DNA of 64,000 bases from Paenibacillus andongensis (GTDB taxonomy: Bacteria; Bacillota; Bacilli; Paenibacillales; NBRC-103111): assembly GCF_025369935.1 (NCBI RefSeq), contig NZ_CP104467.1, positions 6,269,001 to 6,333,000 of the forward strand, read 5' to 3'. Positions 24,602 through 33,246 of the stretch are shown here, piece by piece. The number at the start of each line of letters is the position of its first letter. The stretch's first letter is position 1. The notes below the pieces were generated by a model that had not been told where the DNA came from, did not search any database, and saw nothing but the letters and a program-made list of their open reading frames with translations. The position numbers and the translations under genes are program-made.

Positions 24602-26056
24602 TTATTCAGCCGCAGCCGCAGCCGCCGTTGGTAGTGGTCCTACGGGAGCTGCCGCTCTCGGTTTGCTATCCAATGCTCTTGTTTGTGGACTTACCGGCGC
24701 GGCTCTCGGTTTGTCATCCAATGCTCTTGTTTCCGGACTTACCGGCGCGGCTCTCGGTTTGTCATCCAACACTCTAGGTGTCGGACTTACCGGCGCCGCC
24801 CTTGGTTTGTCATCCAACACTCTTGGCTCTTGGCTTGCCGGTGCCGGTTTGGACTTGTCATCCGACACTGTTGGTTGCCCCCCTACAGAAGGTGCCGTTC
24901 TCGTTTTCTCATCCGAAGGCGTTGCCTGCGGTACTACGGATACGTCCACTTTCTGCGTTTCTTGGGAAACTGTTTTTTTTGAATCTATAGAATCCTGAAA
25001 TTTTACCTTCTCTTCGGAAACTGCCGAACTTTGCAATGATGTAGATGTCGAAGTATCCTTAGGATTCGTTAATGCGCACCCGCTTAGGAAGACGATGGTT
25101 GCTATCCCAAGAAACGACCAACGATACGAATTTGTTTTAAATTGTTTGATCATTTTAATTCTCCTTTGTAATTGTATTTTGCTTCCTGTTAGATTCACGT
25201 TTCCAATCGCTTGAACAGGTTGCGAGAAATTTTCCAGCAATTTGATAAGCGTATATCCATATTCCTGACTTTTGTCAGGAGAAAGGCAGCTGAGAGCAAG
25301 AGCATCACTTGCGATTTCTTGATCTTCCCGCATTTGCCGATAAGCATACCAAAGAACTGGATTAAACCAATGTATAATCAGTAAAGTATGCATGAACCAA
25401 TTGACCCCAATGTCATTACGCTTGCAGTGAGCCAGTTCATGTAAGAACACATGCTGTAATTGATCGTCGTTCAAGCTGTATAAAATGGTTTTGGGCATAA
25501 TCAATTGTGGTTTTACAAAACCAAATAGGGTTGGTGTTGCCAAATTGCAAGATTCAACGAGAGCAATGGGTTTATGTACCGACATCATTTTTTTACATTG
25601 ATTGAATAGCTCCAGTATTCTTCCATCGGTTATCGCAACCGTCTCATTTTTCATTTTCCGGGCAAATTTCCTGTTGATCATGATGGTATATATCCCCAAA
25701 ACGCACACACCAACCATCCATATCATAACTAAATTCCGGTAAACAGAGTGGGCAGCAGTTTCCGATACAATAGCTCTTGTAAGTATTTCTTCCTGATTAA
25801 CTTGCACAGCCGAATGAACCGCATCAGAGTAACCGATCCAATTATAAATACTGAATTCGCTCTCTGGGCCCCATGGCAAAATTAATCGTGCAATAACCAA
25901 CAGCCACATCAAGTAATGCCATCTTGGTTTCAAGCGATGCCTTAGCACGTGCTGCATCACTATGATCAGTACAACCAAAACACTTGCCATAGTCGAAACT
26001 GACCAAACCCAATCAAAGAGATCAATAAGGTGTTCCACTAATCGTTTCACATTCAC
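24602..26056 (-). CDS. BlaR1/MecR1-type M56 metallopeptidase sensor with a Pro/Ala repeat tail
   Basis: 484 aa. Membrane segments precede and surround a zinc peptidase motif HELAH (about residue 206, in FLHELAHCKRND), as in the M56 domain of BlaR1. After the last membrane segment (about 320-338, FLGIATIVFLSGCALTN) the usual penicillin-binding sensor domain is missing. It is replaced by a disordered tail with four near-identical 16-residue repeats (LDDKPRAAPVSP core) ending in poly-Ala. The BlaI repressor gene lies 67 bp upstream. In known systems M56 cleavage inactivates BlaI; what this tail senses, if anything, is unknown. Confidence 0.88.
   Translation of the reverse strand: MNVKRLVEHLIDLFDWVWSVSTMASVLVVLIIVMQHVLRHRLKPRWHYLMWLLVIARLILPWGPESEFSIYNWIGYSDAVHSAVQVNQEEILTRAIVSETAAHSVYRNLVMIWMVGVCVLGIYTIMINRKFARKMKNETVAITDGRILELFNQCKKMMSVHKPIALVESCNLATPTLFGFVKPQLIMPKTILYSLNDDQLQHVFLHELAHCKRNDIGVNWFMHTLLIIHWFNPVLWYAYRQMREDQEIASDALALSCLSPDKSQEYGYTLIKLLENFSQPVQAIGNVNLTGSKIQLQRRIKMIKQFKTNSYRWSFLGIATIVFLSGCALTNPKDTSTSTSLQSSAVSEEKVKFQDSIDSKKTVSQETQKVDVSVVPQATPSDEKTRTAPSVGGQPTVSDDKSKPAPASQEPRVLDDKPRAAPVSPTPRVLDDKPRAAPVSPETRALDDKPRAAPVSPQTRALDSKPRAAAPVGPLPTAAAAAAE
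24640..24835 (-). repeat. 48-bp coding tandem repeats in the M56 gene tail
   Basis: About four copies of a 48-bp unit encode 16-residue repeats with the core LDDKPRAAPVSP. Two more degenerate units follow toward 24930. Copy number may vary between strains by slippage. Confidence 0.85.
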
Positions 26057-26123
26057 CCTGCCCTTTCCTTAAACAGAGTCAAAGAGATATCAACTGGCAT
26101 GATGCAAGTCTGTAAATCCTTCA

Positions 26124-26498
26124 TCATCTCGTTTTGTCATCAAGGATATTTTTCAATTCCTTAATCTCTTCCGCTGATAGCTGCTCTTCCTTCAAAAAGT
26201 TAACAAGCAACGGCTTAAAGGCACCGCCGTAAATTCTCTTTAGGAACGATTGCGTTTCTGACTTCACACATTCATCTTCGGATACTAATGGAAAATAGGC
26301 ATACACTCTGTTTTCCTGTGAATACGAAATCGCTTGTTTTTGAGCTAATCTGTTTAAAAGCGTTCTAACTGTTTTCGGTTTCCAATCCGTTCGGACTTCC
26401 AAAGCTTCAATCACTTCATTTGCCGTACATGGTGTCTTAGCCCAGAGAACTTTCATTACTTCCCATTCCGCATCGGATATATGGGGAACATTTTTCAC
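26124..26498 (-). CDS. BlaI/MecI family repressor
   Basis: 124 aa. A winged helix (HISDAEWEVMKVLWAKTPCTANEVIEAL, then KPKTVRTLLNRLAQKQAISY) and a C-terminal dimerisation region are typical of BlaI/MecI/CopY. The GTG at 26498 is preferred because AGGAGGT lies 6 nt upstream. Two palindromes of BlaI type lie just before the gene, indicating autorepression. It forms an operon with the M56 gene. No beta-lactamase gene is present in the window, so the pair may control genes elsewhere. Confidence 0.92.
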   Translation of the reverse strand: MKNVPHISDAEWEVMKVLWAKTPCTANEVIEALEVRTDWKPKTVRTLLNRLAQKQAISYSQENRVYAYFPLVSEDECVKSETQSFLKRIYGGAFKPLLVNFLKEEQLSAEEIKELKNILDDKTR

Positions 26499-26524
26499 AA
26501 GCTTACCTCCTGACTTTTTCAAGG

Positions 26525-26538
26525 ATTACATATGTAAT
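26525..26538. promoter_or_regulatory. BlaI operator 1
   Basis: ATTACATATGTAAT, a perfect palindrome with the TACA/TGTA core of bla/mec operators, 27 bp before the repressor start. Confidence 0.8.
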
Positions 26539-26549
26539 ACAATAGTTAT

Positions 26550-26563
26550 ATTACAACTGTAAT
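26550..26563. promoter_or_regulatory. BlaI operator 2
   Basis: ATTACAACTGTAAT, a second palindrome of the same type centred 25 bp upstream of operator 1. Confidence 0.8.
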
Positions 26564-26593
26564 CCTTGGAAGTCAAATGCAAATTAACAAAAT

Positions 26594-26631
26594 AAAAAGC
26601 TGCTTGCCATATAGGGCAGAAGCAGCTTTTT
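26594..26631 (-). terminator. Terminator of the MarR-MOSC operon
   Basis: 12-bp arms AAAAAGCTGCTT / AAGCAGCTTTTT; on the minus strand they are followed by a T-rich run. Confidence 0.85.
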
Positions 26632-26663
26632 ATTTTTTAGCATTATCCCGTTTTAACGCTCTT

Positions 26664-27344
26664 TTAATCACCAAACATACGTGGAGTTGTATCATGATCT
26701 TGCCCTTCTAATCGTTTACTCAAAGTTTGAAACCAGCTATCAGAAAGCCCTTGAACGGCAAGTATTTTTTGGATGCCATTCTGATTTCCCTTATCATGAT
26801 GCATCAATTGATTCGCAAAATGGATGGTAACTTGGTGTTCATTCCGTTCCTTCAATATAACCGAATCGGTTTTGTTCACAAAACCTTCCTGTAATACCCT
26901 AAAATAGAAGCCAGTAAATCCAGTATCTTGAACCTGTGCAGCAAGGTCTGTCACATTGAATTTTTTTGCCAGCTTATGGCAGGGTTGGCGGGGCTGGCTC
27001 ACTTGTAAAATGGAGCTTCCTACTGCAAAAATATCCCCTATACATACCTCTGACTCCAACAATCCTAATGAAGTAAAATTTTCGCCGAATGCTCCGAAAG
27101 AAAGGGGGCGATTAAGTTGATCTTCCCAATACGCATAATGCTCAAAGGGATATACGCATACCGCTTTATCTTTGCCGCCGTGGTAACGCAAATCCGCTTG
27201 CCCATCGCCCTTCAAATTTGTAAAAGAGAGAAATAACTCCTCCTCAGTCGCTTCTTTGAAAATACCGGTTTCCAGCTCTTTCCCTTGATATTCCATCCTG
27301 AGGGGCATTCCGATATTTAATGAAAGTATACGCTGTTGAACCAA
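26664..27344 (-). CDS. MOSC domain protein
   Basis: 226 aa with the MOSC fold seen in YiiM-like proteins: ADLRYHGGKDKAVCVYPFEHY, FGENFTSLGL, GDIFAVGSSILQVSQPRQPCHKLA. The last block carries the conserved Cys expected to carry sulfur or bind molybdenum cofactor. YiiM-type proteins detoxify N-hydroxylated bases. The start is a TTG with GGGGGG 10 nt upstream. Only 5 bp separate it from the upstream Cys-bearing MarR gene, so the two are co-transcribed and functionally linked. Confidence 0.88.
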   Translation of the reverse strand: MVQQRILSLNIGMPLRMEYQGKELETGIFKEATEEELFLSFTNLKGDGQADLRYHGGKDKAVCVYPFEHYAYWEDQLNRPLSFGAFGENFTSLGLLESEVCIGDIFAVGSSILQVSQPRQPCHKLAKKFNVTDLAAQVQDTGFTGFYFRVLQEGFVNKTDSVILKERNEHQVTIHFANQLMHHDKGNQNGIQKILAVQGLSDSWFQTLSKRLEGQDHDTTPRMFGD

Positions 27345-27349
27345 TGTGA

Positions 27350-27967
27350 TTATTCCCCCCGAAGTTTAGGTGTGTGTTCAGGACATTCTTTTAAAGTTGC
27401 CTCGTGAGCAAGATATTTTTTAATCAAATTACAATAATGCGGTTCATTACCGTCACCAATATTGGGTTGAAAGTGCATGCACCCCAGGCAGGGTTCCGAC
27501 ACGACTAGATGGCCATTTTTCTGCAAAGTCGACGCCACTGAACCCAGTCCCAGTTCAAGATGATCCAATACTTCATCGCTCATTTGCGACATAACTTCCT
27601 CTAGCGAGCTTCCCCAATCTTGAAGTCGACGCGCCATAACAAAGCCTTTCTCTGTTAACTGTAGAAGCGTGATACGTTTATCACTTGGATGCTTGTCCTT
27701 TTGAACAAATTCTTTTTCCATCAAGCCATTGATGATTTTCACAGCAGTTACGTGTGAGGATCCAATCATATCGGCAAAATTCCCTACACTCGCAACATCC
27801 GAACGCGTATGGTAAATGAACAATAATCCTTGAATTTGCGCAGGGGATAGCCCTGCTTGATCACTTTCGCTCTGCGTCATTTTTTTGATCGCTTGCGTTA
27901 GTCGAAAGAGAGTCATCGCGACCCGGGCCGCTTTATTATCATGACGATATTGCGGTTCGAATAGCAT
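27350..27967 (-). CDS. MarR family regulator with C-terminal Cys cluster
   Basis: 205 aa, longer than usual MarR proteins (about 140-150 aa). The winged helix covers about residues 20-140 (GLSPAQIQGLLFIYHTR, IGSSHVTAVKIINGLM, PSDKRITLLQL). The extra C-terminus has Cys residues in CLGCMHF, HYC and LKECPEH. This pattern, CxxC plus two further Cys, could bind an Fe-S cluster or zinc, as in redox- or NO-sensing regulators; that is inference. The ATG at 27967 has GGAAGGA 9 nt upstream. It is directly followed by the MOSC gene. Confidence 0.85.
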   Translation of the reverse strand: MLFEPQYRHDNKAARVAMTLFRLTQAIKKMTQSESDQAGLSPAQIQGLLFIYHTRSDVASVGNFADMIGSSHVTAVKIINGLMEKEFVQKDKHPSDKRITLLQLTEKGFVMARRLQDWGSSLEEVMSQMSDEVLDHLELGLGSVASTLQKNGHLVVSEPCLGCMHFQPNIGDGNEPHYCNLIKKYLAHEATLKECPEHTPKLRGE

Positions 27968-28033
27968 ATCAACCAATCCTTCCGATGTCGAATATTCCTA
28001 TTGTACATTGGAAGGCGCAAGAAAATAAAGGTA

Positions 28034-28065
28034 AAAAAATGAAGATGCCTCTATAGCAAGGCATC
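28034..28065 (-). terminator. Terminator of the small thioredoxin-like gene
   Basis: GATGCC-N10-GGCATC hairpin with a T-rich run on the minus strand. Confidence 0.7.
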
Positions 28066-28075
28066 CTGTTTTACG

Positions 28076-28315
28076 CTATCCTTTTTTAATGTCTTCAAGG
28101 CTAGCTCCGAAGTTAATGTGATAAACCGCGCCATCTAAAATCAAAGCAGGTACAGATTTTACAGCCAACTTCTCAGCTTCAGCAATGCGTGATGGCTCTT
28201 GGCCCAGATGAACCACCTTAACGTTAACCTTCGATTTGTCGAGATACCCTAACACGGATTGCTCTGCATCCACACATACCGGACATCCTGCATGATAAAA
28301 TACGGCTGTCGACAT
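28076..28315 (-). CDS. Small thioredoxin/glutaredoxin-like protein
   Basis: 79 aa from the ATG at 28315, which is preceded by GGAAGAGGAG; the longer frame has no supporting site. It has the CxxC redox motif GCPVC at about residues 9-13 and the cis-Pro region KSVPALILDG, the minimum of a thioredoxin fold. It lacks a signal peptide, so it is cytosolic. It forms a single-gene unit and is a candidate for thiol-disulfide exchange with an unknown partner. Confidence 0.82.
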   Translation of the reverse strand: MSTAVFYHAGCPVCVDAEQSVLGYLDKSKVNVKVVHLGQEPSRIAEAEKLAVKSVPALILDGAVYHINFGASLEDIKKG

Positions 28316-28407
28316 AAGAATCATCTCCTCTTCCTTATTATGTAGCATTGCTACGTGATAAATATACAAATTTTTCTTATTCCCGTCAATACATTTATTG
28401 ACAAAAA

Positions 28408-28446
28408 AAAGCTGCTCACCCACATAAAAGGCATAAGCAGCTTTGG
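28408..28446 (-). terminator. Terminator after the GGDEF response-regulator gene
   Basis: AAAGCTGCT / AGCAGCTTT arms followed on the minus strand by a run of T. Confidence 0.8.
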
Positions 28447-28462
28447 ATTTCTATGCTGTTTG

Positions 28463-30220
28463 TCACACAAAGTTCATTAACTTTCTCACACGAACTTCCA
28501 ACTCAACGAGCGAGAACGGCTTCGTCATATAGTCGTCTGCTCCCATTTGAAAGCCTTTGGCTAGATCATCTTCCTTCTTCTTACCTGAAAGCATAAGTAC
28601 CTTCATATCCCGAACGTTTAGACGCGGATCATTCTTTATCTTCGACAACAATGAGAACCCATCAAGTTTCGGCATCATTCCATCGAGAATACAAGCATCA
28701 TAGGCATTCGCGAGCAGCAAGCCAAGCGCAACTTCCCCATCTGAAGCATGGGTAATTGTAATCGGTAAATGCTCTAAATGTGAAGTGAGAATCGCTCGTA
28801 AAATCGGATCATCGTCCACAATGAGCAGATTTTTCTTGTCAATTTGCGGACTGGCCGTTAACTTACGTTGCTCTGACCCTTCATCCTCTTCCGAAGCGCT
28901 AACAATTCTATCCCTACCTAGTTGCTTAGCTTGGTACATCGCATCATCAGCCTTATCCACCCACTCCGCAACCGTCATCCCCTCATGCCACTCTGCAACA
29001 CCTGCTGAAAAAGTAATCGAGAAGGTTTGACCCTCGTACTGTGCTACGGCATTTATACGTACTTTATGAAGTATGGATTGCATGGTTGCAAATGCCTGCT
29101 CCACCGATGTATTCGGAAGGGCAATAACGAACTCTTCGCCGCCAAAACGTGCTAACAGGTCTGTGGAACGCAAGTTCACTTGCAGCAAATGAGCCAAGCC
29201 TTGGAGCACCAGGTCTCCTACGTGATGCCCATAAGTATCATTGATCCGTTTAAAGCAATCAATATCAATAAAAACAAGTGAGATTGGTGCAGGGTAGCGC
29301 TCAATGCGCTGCAATTCCATACCAATCTGAAGATCAAAATAGCGACGGTTGAACACCCCGGTCAGTGGATCACGGAATGCAAGCTGTTCGAAATTTCTAG
29401 TCCTTTTGAGCAGTCCGTAGATTCTTGCGGCCAATTCCTCGTACTGAAACGGCTTTGTCACATAATCATCGGCTCCTAAGTGGAAACAGCGGACCTTATC
29501 ATTCAAATCGTTACGTCCCGACAATACAATAAGCGGTAACCATTTCAATGTTGGATCCTCTTTGAGAAATTCAAAAAGCTCATAACCAGACTGAGGATGC
29601 ATCATAAGATCCAGCGTCACTAAATCATACGTATGTTCACGTAATAATTTCATGGCACTCTCCACATCGGCTGCTTCGTCAACAATACAATCATCAAGTT
29701 GAAGTCGACGGGTCAAATAAGTACGCAGCACCTCGTCGTCATCCACAAGAAGCAATCTACTCTTCATGGACCTGAGCAAAGAGCCGCCTCCAGGTTCCTG
29801 CTGTTCATCCATCTGGATTTCCGTCACACAGATATCATACTCCATATTCATTTCACGAAGTGAAATGATACTGCGTTCTGCGCTTTCAATAATGGGGTTG
29901 ATCGCCAAGAGCAGCTCTTCTCCGTCATTATCCATGGATTGCGTCCATTCCCAGGCTCGAACCATATCCTCAGCCAGTTTACCGATCCGGACATAACCAA
30001 AAATAGGCGCACTGCCTTTAAGTGTATGTACGATGCGATAGAACTGTTTTAAATCATCGGCCACAGCCGCTAACTGGATCGTATCAAGCAGCGAGTTAAG
30101 CTGTTTGAGCTGCTTTTCAAATTCACGAACAAACAGCTTTCTTCCTTGTCTAAGAATTCTTGCATCTCTATCTGATTCTGACTTGGAGTCCTTCAACCCC
30201 TCAAGGTTCGTATTACTCAT
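28463..30220 (-). CDS. HPt-REC-GGDEF-REC signalling protein (diguanylate cyclase)
   Basis: 585 aa with four modules in order. Residues about 20-110 are an HPt domain (phosphoacceptor His65 in HTLKGSAPIFG). About 155-270 is a receiver (LLLVDDDEVLRTYL, phospho-Asp in LVTLDLMMHPQSG). About 280-445 is a GGDEF domain with the active GGEEF variant (RFGGEEFVIAL). About 465-582 is a second receiver (LLIVDDDPILRAIL, DGMMPKLDGF). It should make c-di-GMP under phosphorylation control and could pass phosphate between modules. The ATG at 30220 has AAGGGTGA 9 nt upstream. A single-domain receiver gene lies 56 bp upstream in the same operon. Confidence 0.92.
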   Translation of the reverse strand: MSNTNLEGLKDSKSESDRDARILRQGRKLFVREFEKQLKQLNSLLDTIQLAAVADDLKQFYRIVHTLKGSAPIFGYVRIGKLAEDMVRAWEWTQSMDNDGEELLLAINPIIESAERSIISLREMNMEYDICVTEIQMDEQQEPGGGSLLRSMKSRLLLVDDDEVLRTYLTRRLQLDDCIVDEAADVESAMKLLREHTYDLVTLDLMMHPQSGYELFEFLKEDPTLKWLPLIVLSGRNDLNDKVRCFHLGADDYVTKPFQYEELAARIYGLLKRTRNFEQLAFRDPLTGVFNRRYFDLQIGMELQRIERYPAPISLVFIDIDCFKRINDTYGHHVGDLVLQGLAHLLQVNLRSTDLLARFGGEEFVIALPNTSVEQAFATMQSILHKVRINAVAQYEGQTFSITFSAGVAEWHEGMTVAEWVDKADDAMYQAKQLGRDRIVSASEEDEGSEQRKLTASPQIDKKNLLIVDDDPILRAILTSHLEHLPITITHASDGEVALGLLLANAYDACILDGMMPKLDGFSLLSKIKNDPRLNVRDMKVLMLSGKKKEDDLAKGFQMGADDYMTKPFSLVELEVRVRKLMNFV

Positions 30221-30276
30221 GACAGCCAATCACCCTTTTTATATATAAAATAATCTCTATCTCTATATAGTTCGAA

Positions 30277-30651
30277 TTAACGTTGTAATAATTGTCCGAC
30301 CGTATCTATTAATTGAAGAGGGCTGAATGGTTTTACAATATAAGTGGTTACGCCTGCTGCTTTGGCTTTTTCTTTGTCCTTATCTAAAGCTTTAGCCGTC
30401 AGCAAAATAACCGGAATATCCCGATTGGCGTTATCGCTATGCCGCAGCCATTCACAGACTTCAACACCCGTCCGCTCCGGCATCATATAGTCAAGAATGA
30501 TAAGATCATAGGTTTCTTTTTGCAATTGTTCCATCGCTTGTTGACCATCTTCAACTTCCGAGATGGCATAACCTTCATCAGAAAGAGTTTCAGTAAGCAG
30601 GAAACGCAGCGCGATTTCGTCATCTGCAAGCAATATTTTATAAACGGACAT
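30277..30651 (-). CDS. Single-domain response regulator (receiver)
   Basis: 124 aa that form only a REC domain: acidic pocket DDE near the N-terminus (KILLADDEIALRFLL), phospho-Asp in LIILDYMMPERTG, Thr in VILLTAKAL and Lys in YIVKPFSP. The ATG at 30651 follows GAGGAG by 6 nt. It is the first gene of a two-gene operon with the HPt-REC-GGDEF-REC protein and probably exchanges phosphate with its HPt domain. Confidence 0.9.
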   Translation of the reverse strand: MSVYKILLADDEIALRFLLTETLSDEGYAISEVEDGQQAMEQLQKETYDLIILDYMMPERTGVEVCEWLRHSDNANRDIPVILLTAKALDKDKEKAKAAGVTTYIVKPFSPLQLIDTVGQLLQR

Positions 30652-30848
30652 GGCGTTCTCCTCAACCTGTAGAATTACCACCAATTATATCATCTAGTGT
30701 CGAAGCAAGGAACTAAAATGTTCCAAGTTTTACTATGAAGAGACGATATACTCACTTAAGGTTGGTGGATGAGTGAAAGAGTGAAAAAATGAATGAATCA
30801 ACCTCTAAAGAAAGCTTCATCGCCTCACCCCTTAACCCAAATGATAAC

Positions 30849-30882
30849 AAAAAAGAGCCTACAGAATTTTTATCCTGTTGGC
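30849..30882 (-). terminator. Terminator of the gamma-glutamylcyclotransferase-like gene
   Basis: GCCaACAG / CTGTaGGC stem with an AT-rich loop, then TTTTTTG on the minus strand. Confidence 0.75.
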
Positions 30883-30891
30883 CCTTCCTTG

Positions 30892-31272
30892 TTATTTAGT
30901 TCGCCACGACCCGCTCATTATTTCAATAAGACCGCTGACATCTTGCCAAATGTATACCCAACCTTCTCGTGAGCCGTTCACGTCAGTTATCCATACGCGT
31001 TCATACTCATTGGACTGACCTGGACCGTAATAATCTTCCAAAATGTCCATGGCCCTAAGCCCTTCCTCCGTGACCTCAAACCATTCACCGACAACGATAC
31101 CTTCGTGTGCTTCCGCATGTTCGTCACTATACAAAGCAAGTGCTGGGTAAAGACCGACATCGTACAAACGGCCGCGAACCGCACCAGGCTGAACGGAGAG
31201 TACGTAAGGCTCAGCAACATAGTGGTTGCTCTCCCCTACAAGAAGCGTTCCATAGACGAAAACTGAAATCAT
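30892..31272 (-). CDS. Gamma-glutamylcyclotransferase (AIG2-like) family protein
   Basis: 126 aa starting with the family motif VFVYGTLLVGESNHY (YGTLxxG), followed by GAVRGRLYDVGLYPAL and a mid-chain acidic residue region EDYY, as in GGCT-like folds. These proteins cleave gamma-glutamyl or related amide bonds to give 5-oxoproline; others have diverged. A 5-oxoprolinase (pxpABC) is encoded 6 kb away and could handle the product, though a direct link is speculative. It lies 17 bp after the sugar isomerase-like gene, at the end of that operon. Confidence 0.85.
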   Translation of the reverse strand: MISVFVYGTLLVGESNHYVAEPYVLSVQPGAVRGRLYDVGLYPALALYSDEHAEAHEGIVVGEWFEVTEEGLRAMDILEDYYGPGQSNEYERVWITDVNGSREGWVYIWQDVSGLIEIMSGSWRTK

Positions 31273-31289
31273 AGCTTCACTCCCTGATG

Positions 31290-32120
31290 TTACCGCGCAG
31301 CTCCGCCAAGAATAATATCCAAATGCCGGGAAGTGTCATACACCGTCTGCAGCGGACTTTCTGCATACAGACCGACTTCAGCCGTTACCGTATCGGTATA
31401 CCCGATGTCCTCTAACGCCGATCGAACTGCCGTCCAATTGACATCGCCCGAGAGCAGTGGGACAAAGCCATTGCCATTGCCTACGCTTGGCCGATAATCC
31501 TTCACATGGATTTTGAAAATACGTGATCCAAGAATTCGAATCCACTGCTGCGGATAACCGTTATGCAAAATATTGCCTACATCAAAATAAACCCCGACAT
31601 ATGGAGATTGAAGATCGTCGACATAAGCACGCATTTCAAGTGGCGAAAGCAGGAATTTGTTCCACACGTTTTCGATGCCAATGCGAACGCGCCGTTTTTC
31701 TGCTTCTTTCACCAGCAAAGCGAGTTCCGCACGGCTGCGGTCGTAGCACTCATCGTACGAGGTTATCTCGTTGACGGCTCCTGGCACGACAAGTACCGTA
31801 TCGATACCTAGCAGCTCGGCTAGCTCCAGCTGTTTCTCGACAACACGACGCCCCTGCTCACGGATAGACGCGTCCGCGGAAGATAGCGGAGTTTGCCATA
31901 GCAAGGAGGTAGACAAGCTTCGCAGCTGAATACCGTACTCTTCTGCCAATCGGCCAACCTCCTTGGCCTCCGTCGCAGTCATTTCCATGGTCAAACCAAC
32001 GCCGCCTAACGGATTGACATTCAGCTCAACCGCGTCATACCCGGCCTCACGGCTAATCGAGAATAACTGCTGAAGCGGCAGCCCTTCCGGAAAACACCAT
32101 TGATTTACTCCTTTTAACAT
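31290..32120 (-). CDS. Sugar phosphate isomerase/epimerase family TIM barrel
   Basis: 276 aa of the xylose-isomerase-like/AP-endonuclease-2 fold. Metal-binding blocks can be seen: a Glu in RIGIENVW, an Asp/His in VGVYFDVGNILHNG, a His in FKIHVKDY, and a terminal Glu in VTAEVG. Enzymes of this family isomerise or epimerise keto-sugars or inositol derivatives. It sits 45 bp downstream of a Gfo/Idh/MocA dehydrogenase, a common pairing in inositol or sugar-acid catabolism. No signal peptide. The substrate is unknown. Confidence 0.88.
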   Translation of the reverse strand: MLKGVNQWCFPEGLPLQQLFSISREAGYDAVELNVNPLGGVGLTMEMTATEAKEVGRLAEEYGIQLRSLSTSLLWQTPLSSADASIREQGRRVVEKQLELAELLGIDTVLVVPGAVNEITSYDECYDRSRAELALLVKEAEKRRVRIGIENVWNKFLLSPLEMRAYVDDLQSPYVGVYFDVGNILHNGYPQQWIRILGSRIFKIHVKDYRPSVGNGNGFVPLLSGDVNWTAVRSALEDIGYTDTVTAEVGLYAESPLQTVYDTSRHLDIILGGAAR

Positions 32121-32165
32121 GCCTTAACCTCCTTTGTGGATCTCAAAATGGAAACATTCATACGC

Positions 32166-33143
32166 TTATGCCGAAGTGATCGTTATCGTTTGTTTCGCTA
32201 CCGCAGAATCATTCGCCGCCAGCGTAACCTCAAGCGTCGCAGCCGCTTCGCTATAATCACCGAGCACTAGCTCCTGTCGTCCTGTTTTTACAGCTGCGAC
32301 AAATGCCCGATTCTGTTCGAGGTAGAAATCCATCTCCGATGTCAAAGTCACGTCTTGCGTGTCATCTACAATTCGAACCGTCATACCGCTTATTGACACG
32401 TAGAAGTCATGCCCGAAAAACTCCACATCCCCGCGTCCAATTTTGCGCGACAAGACCGTATTGCTAATCGTCCCTAGCGCCCCGCTGCGGAGGCCGAAAG
32501 ATACGATACCCACATCATACACCGTTGCCTCTGGATAATTTCGATGGATGTGTCGCTGCTCGTAGTTCGCTTGGACGTAGTCAAACTCACCAGCCAAATA
32601 ACGAATTAAATCCACTTGATGTGTCGATTGCTCAACAAGTTGACCGCCCGAAAGATTCATAAGCCTCCACCAACCTACTTCTGGTATGCCGCCAATTCGG
32701 TACGCGAGCACCATGTCTACTTGCTTATCAGCCAAGTACGTCTTTGCCTTCTGCACAGTGTCCAGATAGCGCAAGCAATAGCCCGACGAATGAATGATGC
32801 CGGATTCGCGAATGATCTGTTCTTTACGACGCACTTCCTCCATATGCAAGCCGGTAGGTTTCTCCGATAACAGATGTATACCCCGTGCTGCAGCCGCTTC
32901 TTCAATCCCTTCCCTAGCAAAAGGCGGCGTACATATATAGAGCGCATCGATTACTCCCGCATCCAACATTTCTTTCAAAGTTCCGTACGTCTTTGCGCCA
33001 AAAGTTTCAGCTATCTCCCTCGCCCGATCCGCGTTCATATCGCATACGGCCGTAATCACTGCGTCATCGATTTGCTGTAATGTTTTCATGTGGTACTCTG
33101 CCATGCCGCCTACACCGATAAATCCAATTCTTACTTTTTCCAT
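32166..33143 (-). CDS. Gfo/Idh/MocA family oxidoreductase
   Basis: 325 aa. An N-terminal Rossmann domain (RIGFIGVGGMAEYHMKTL, then YICTPP and the EKPTGL catalytic-Lys motif) precedes a C-terminal alpha/beta substrate domain (GGQLVEQSTHQVDLIRYL). NAD(P)-dependent sugar or cyclitol dehydrogenase. It comes first in a three-gene run with the TIM-barrel isomerase and the GGCT-like protein, 103 bp downstream of the AraC regulator gene. The stretch between contains no terminator. Confidence 0.92.
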   Translation of the reverse strand: MEKVRIGFIGVGGMAEYHMKTLQQIDDAVITAVCDMNADRAREIAETFGAKTYGTLKEMLDAGVIDALYICTPPFAREGIEEAAAARGIHLLSEKPTGLHMEEVRRKEQIIRESGIIHSSGYCLRYLDTVQKAKTYLADKQVDMVLAYRIGGIPEVGWWRLMNLSGGQLVEQSTHQVDLIRYLAGEFDYVQANYEQRHIHRNYPEATVYDVGIVSFGLRSGALGTISNTVLSRKIGRGDVEFFGHDFYVSISGMTVRIVDDTQDVTLTSEMDFYLEQNRAFVAAVKTGRQELVLGDYSEAAATLEVTLAANDSAVAKQTITITSA

Positions 33144-33246
33144 CTGTCGTGCCCTCCCAATGTGTTTACGTTTACTCCATTAGCATATCGGAACAAAAAG
33201 CGCTTGTATTTAGGGAAACCGAACCGCAATTTACGCAAAACGAAGG

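Noticed and set aside
24663-24998. Plus-strand frames with repeated Gly/Leu/Ser units
   Set aside because: They are mirror images of the tandem repeats in the M56 gene on the other strand; no ribosome site.
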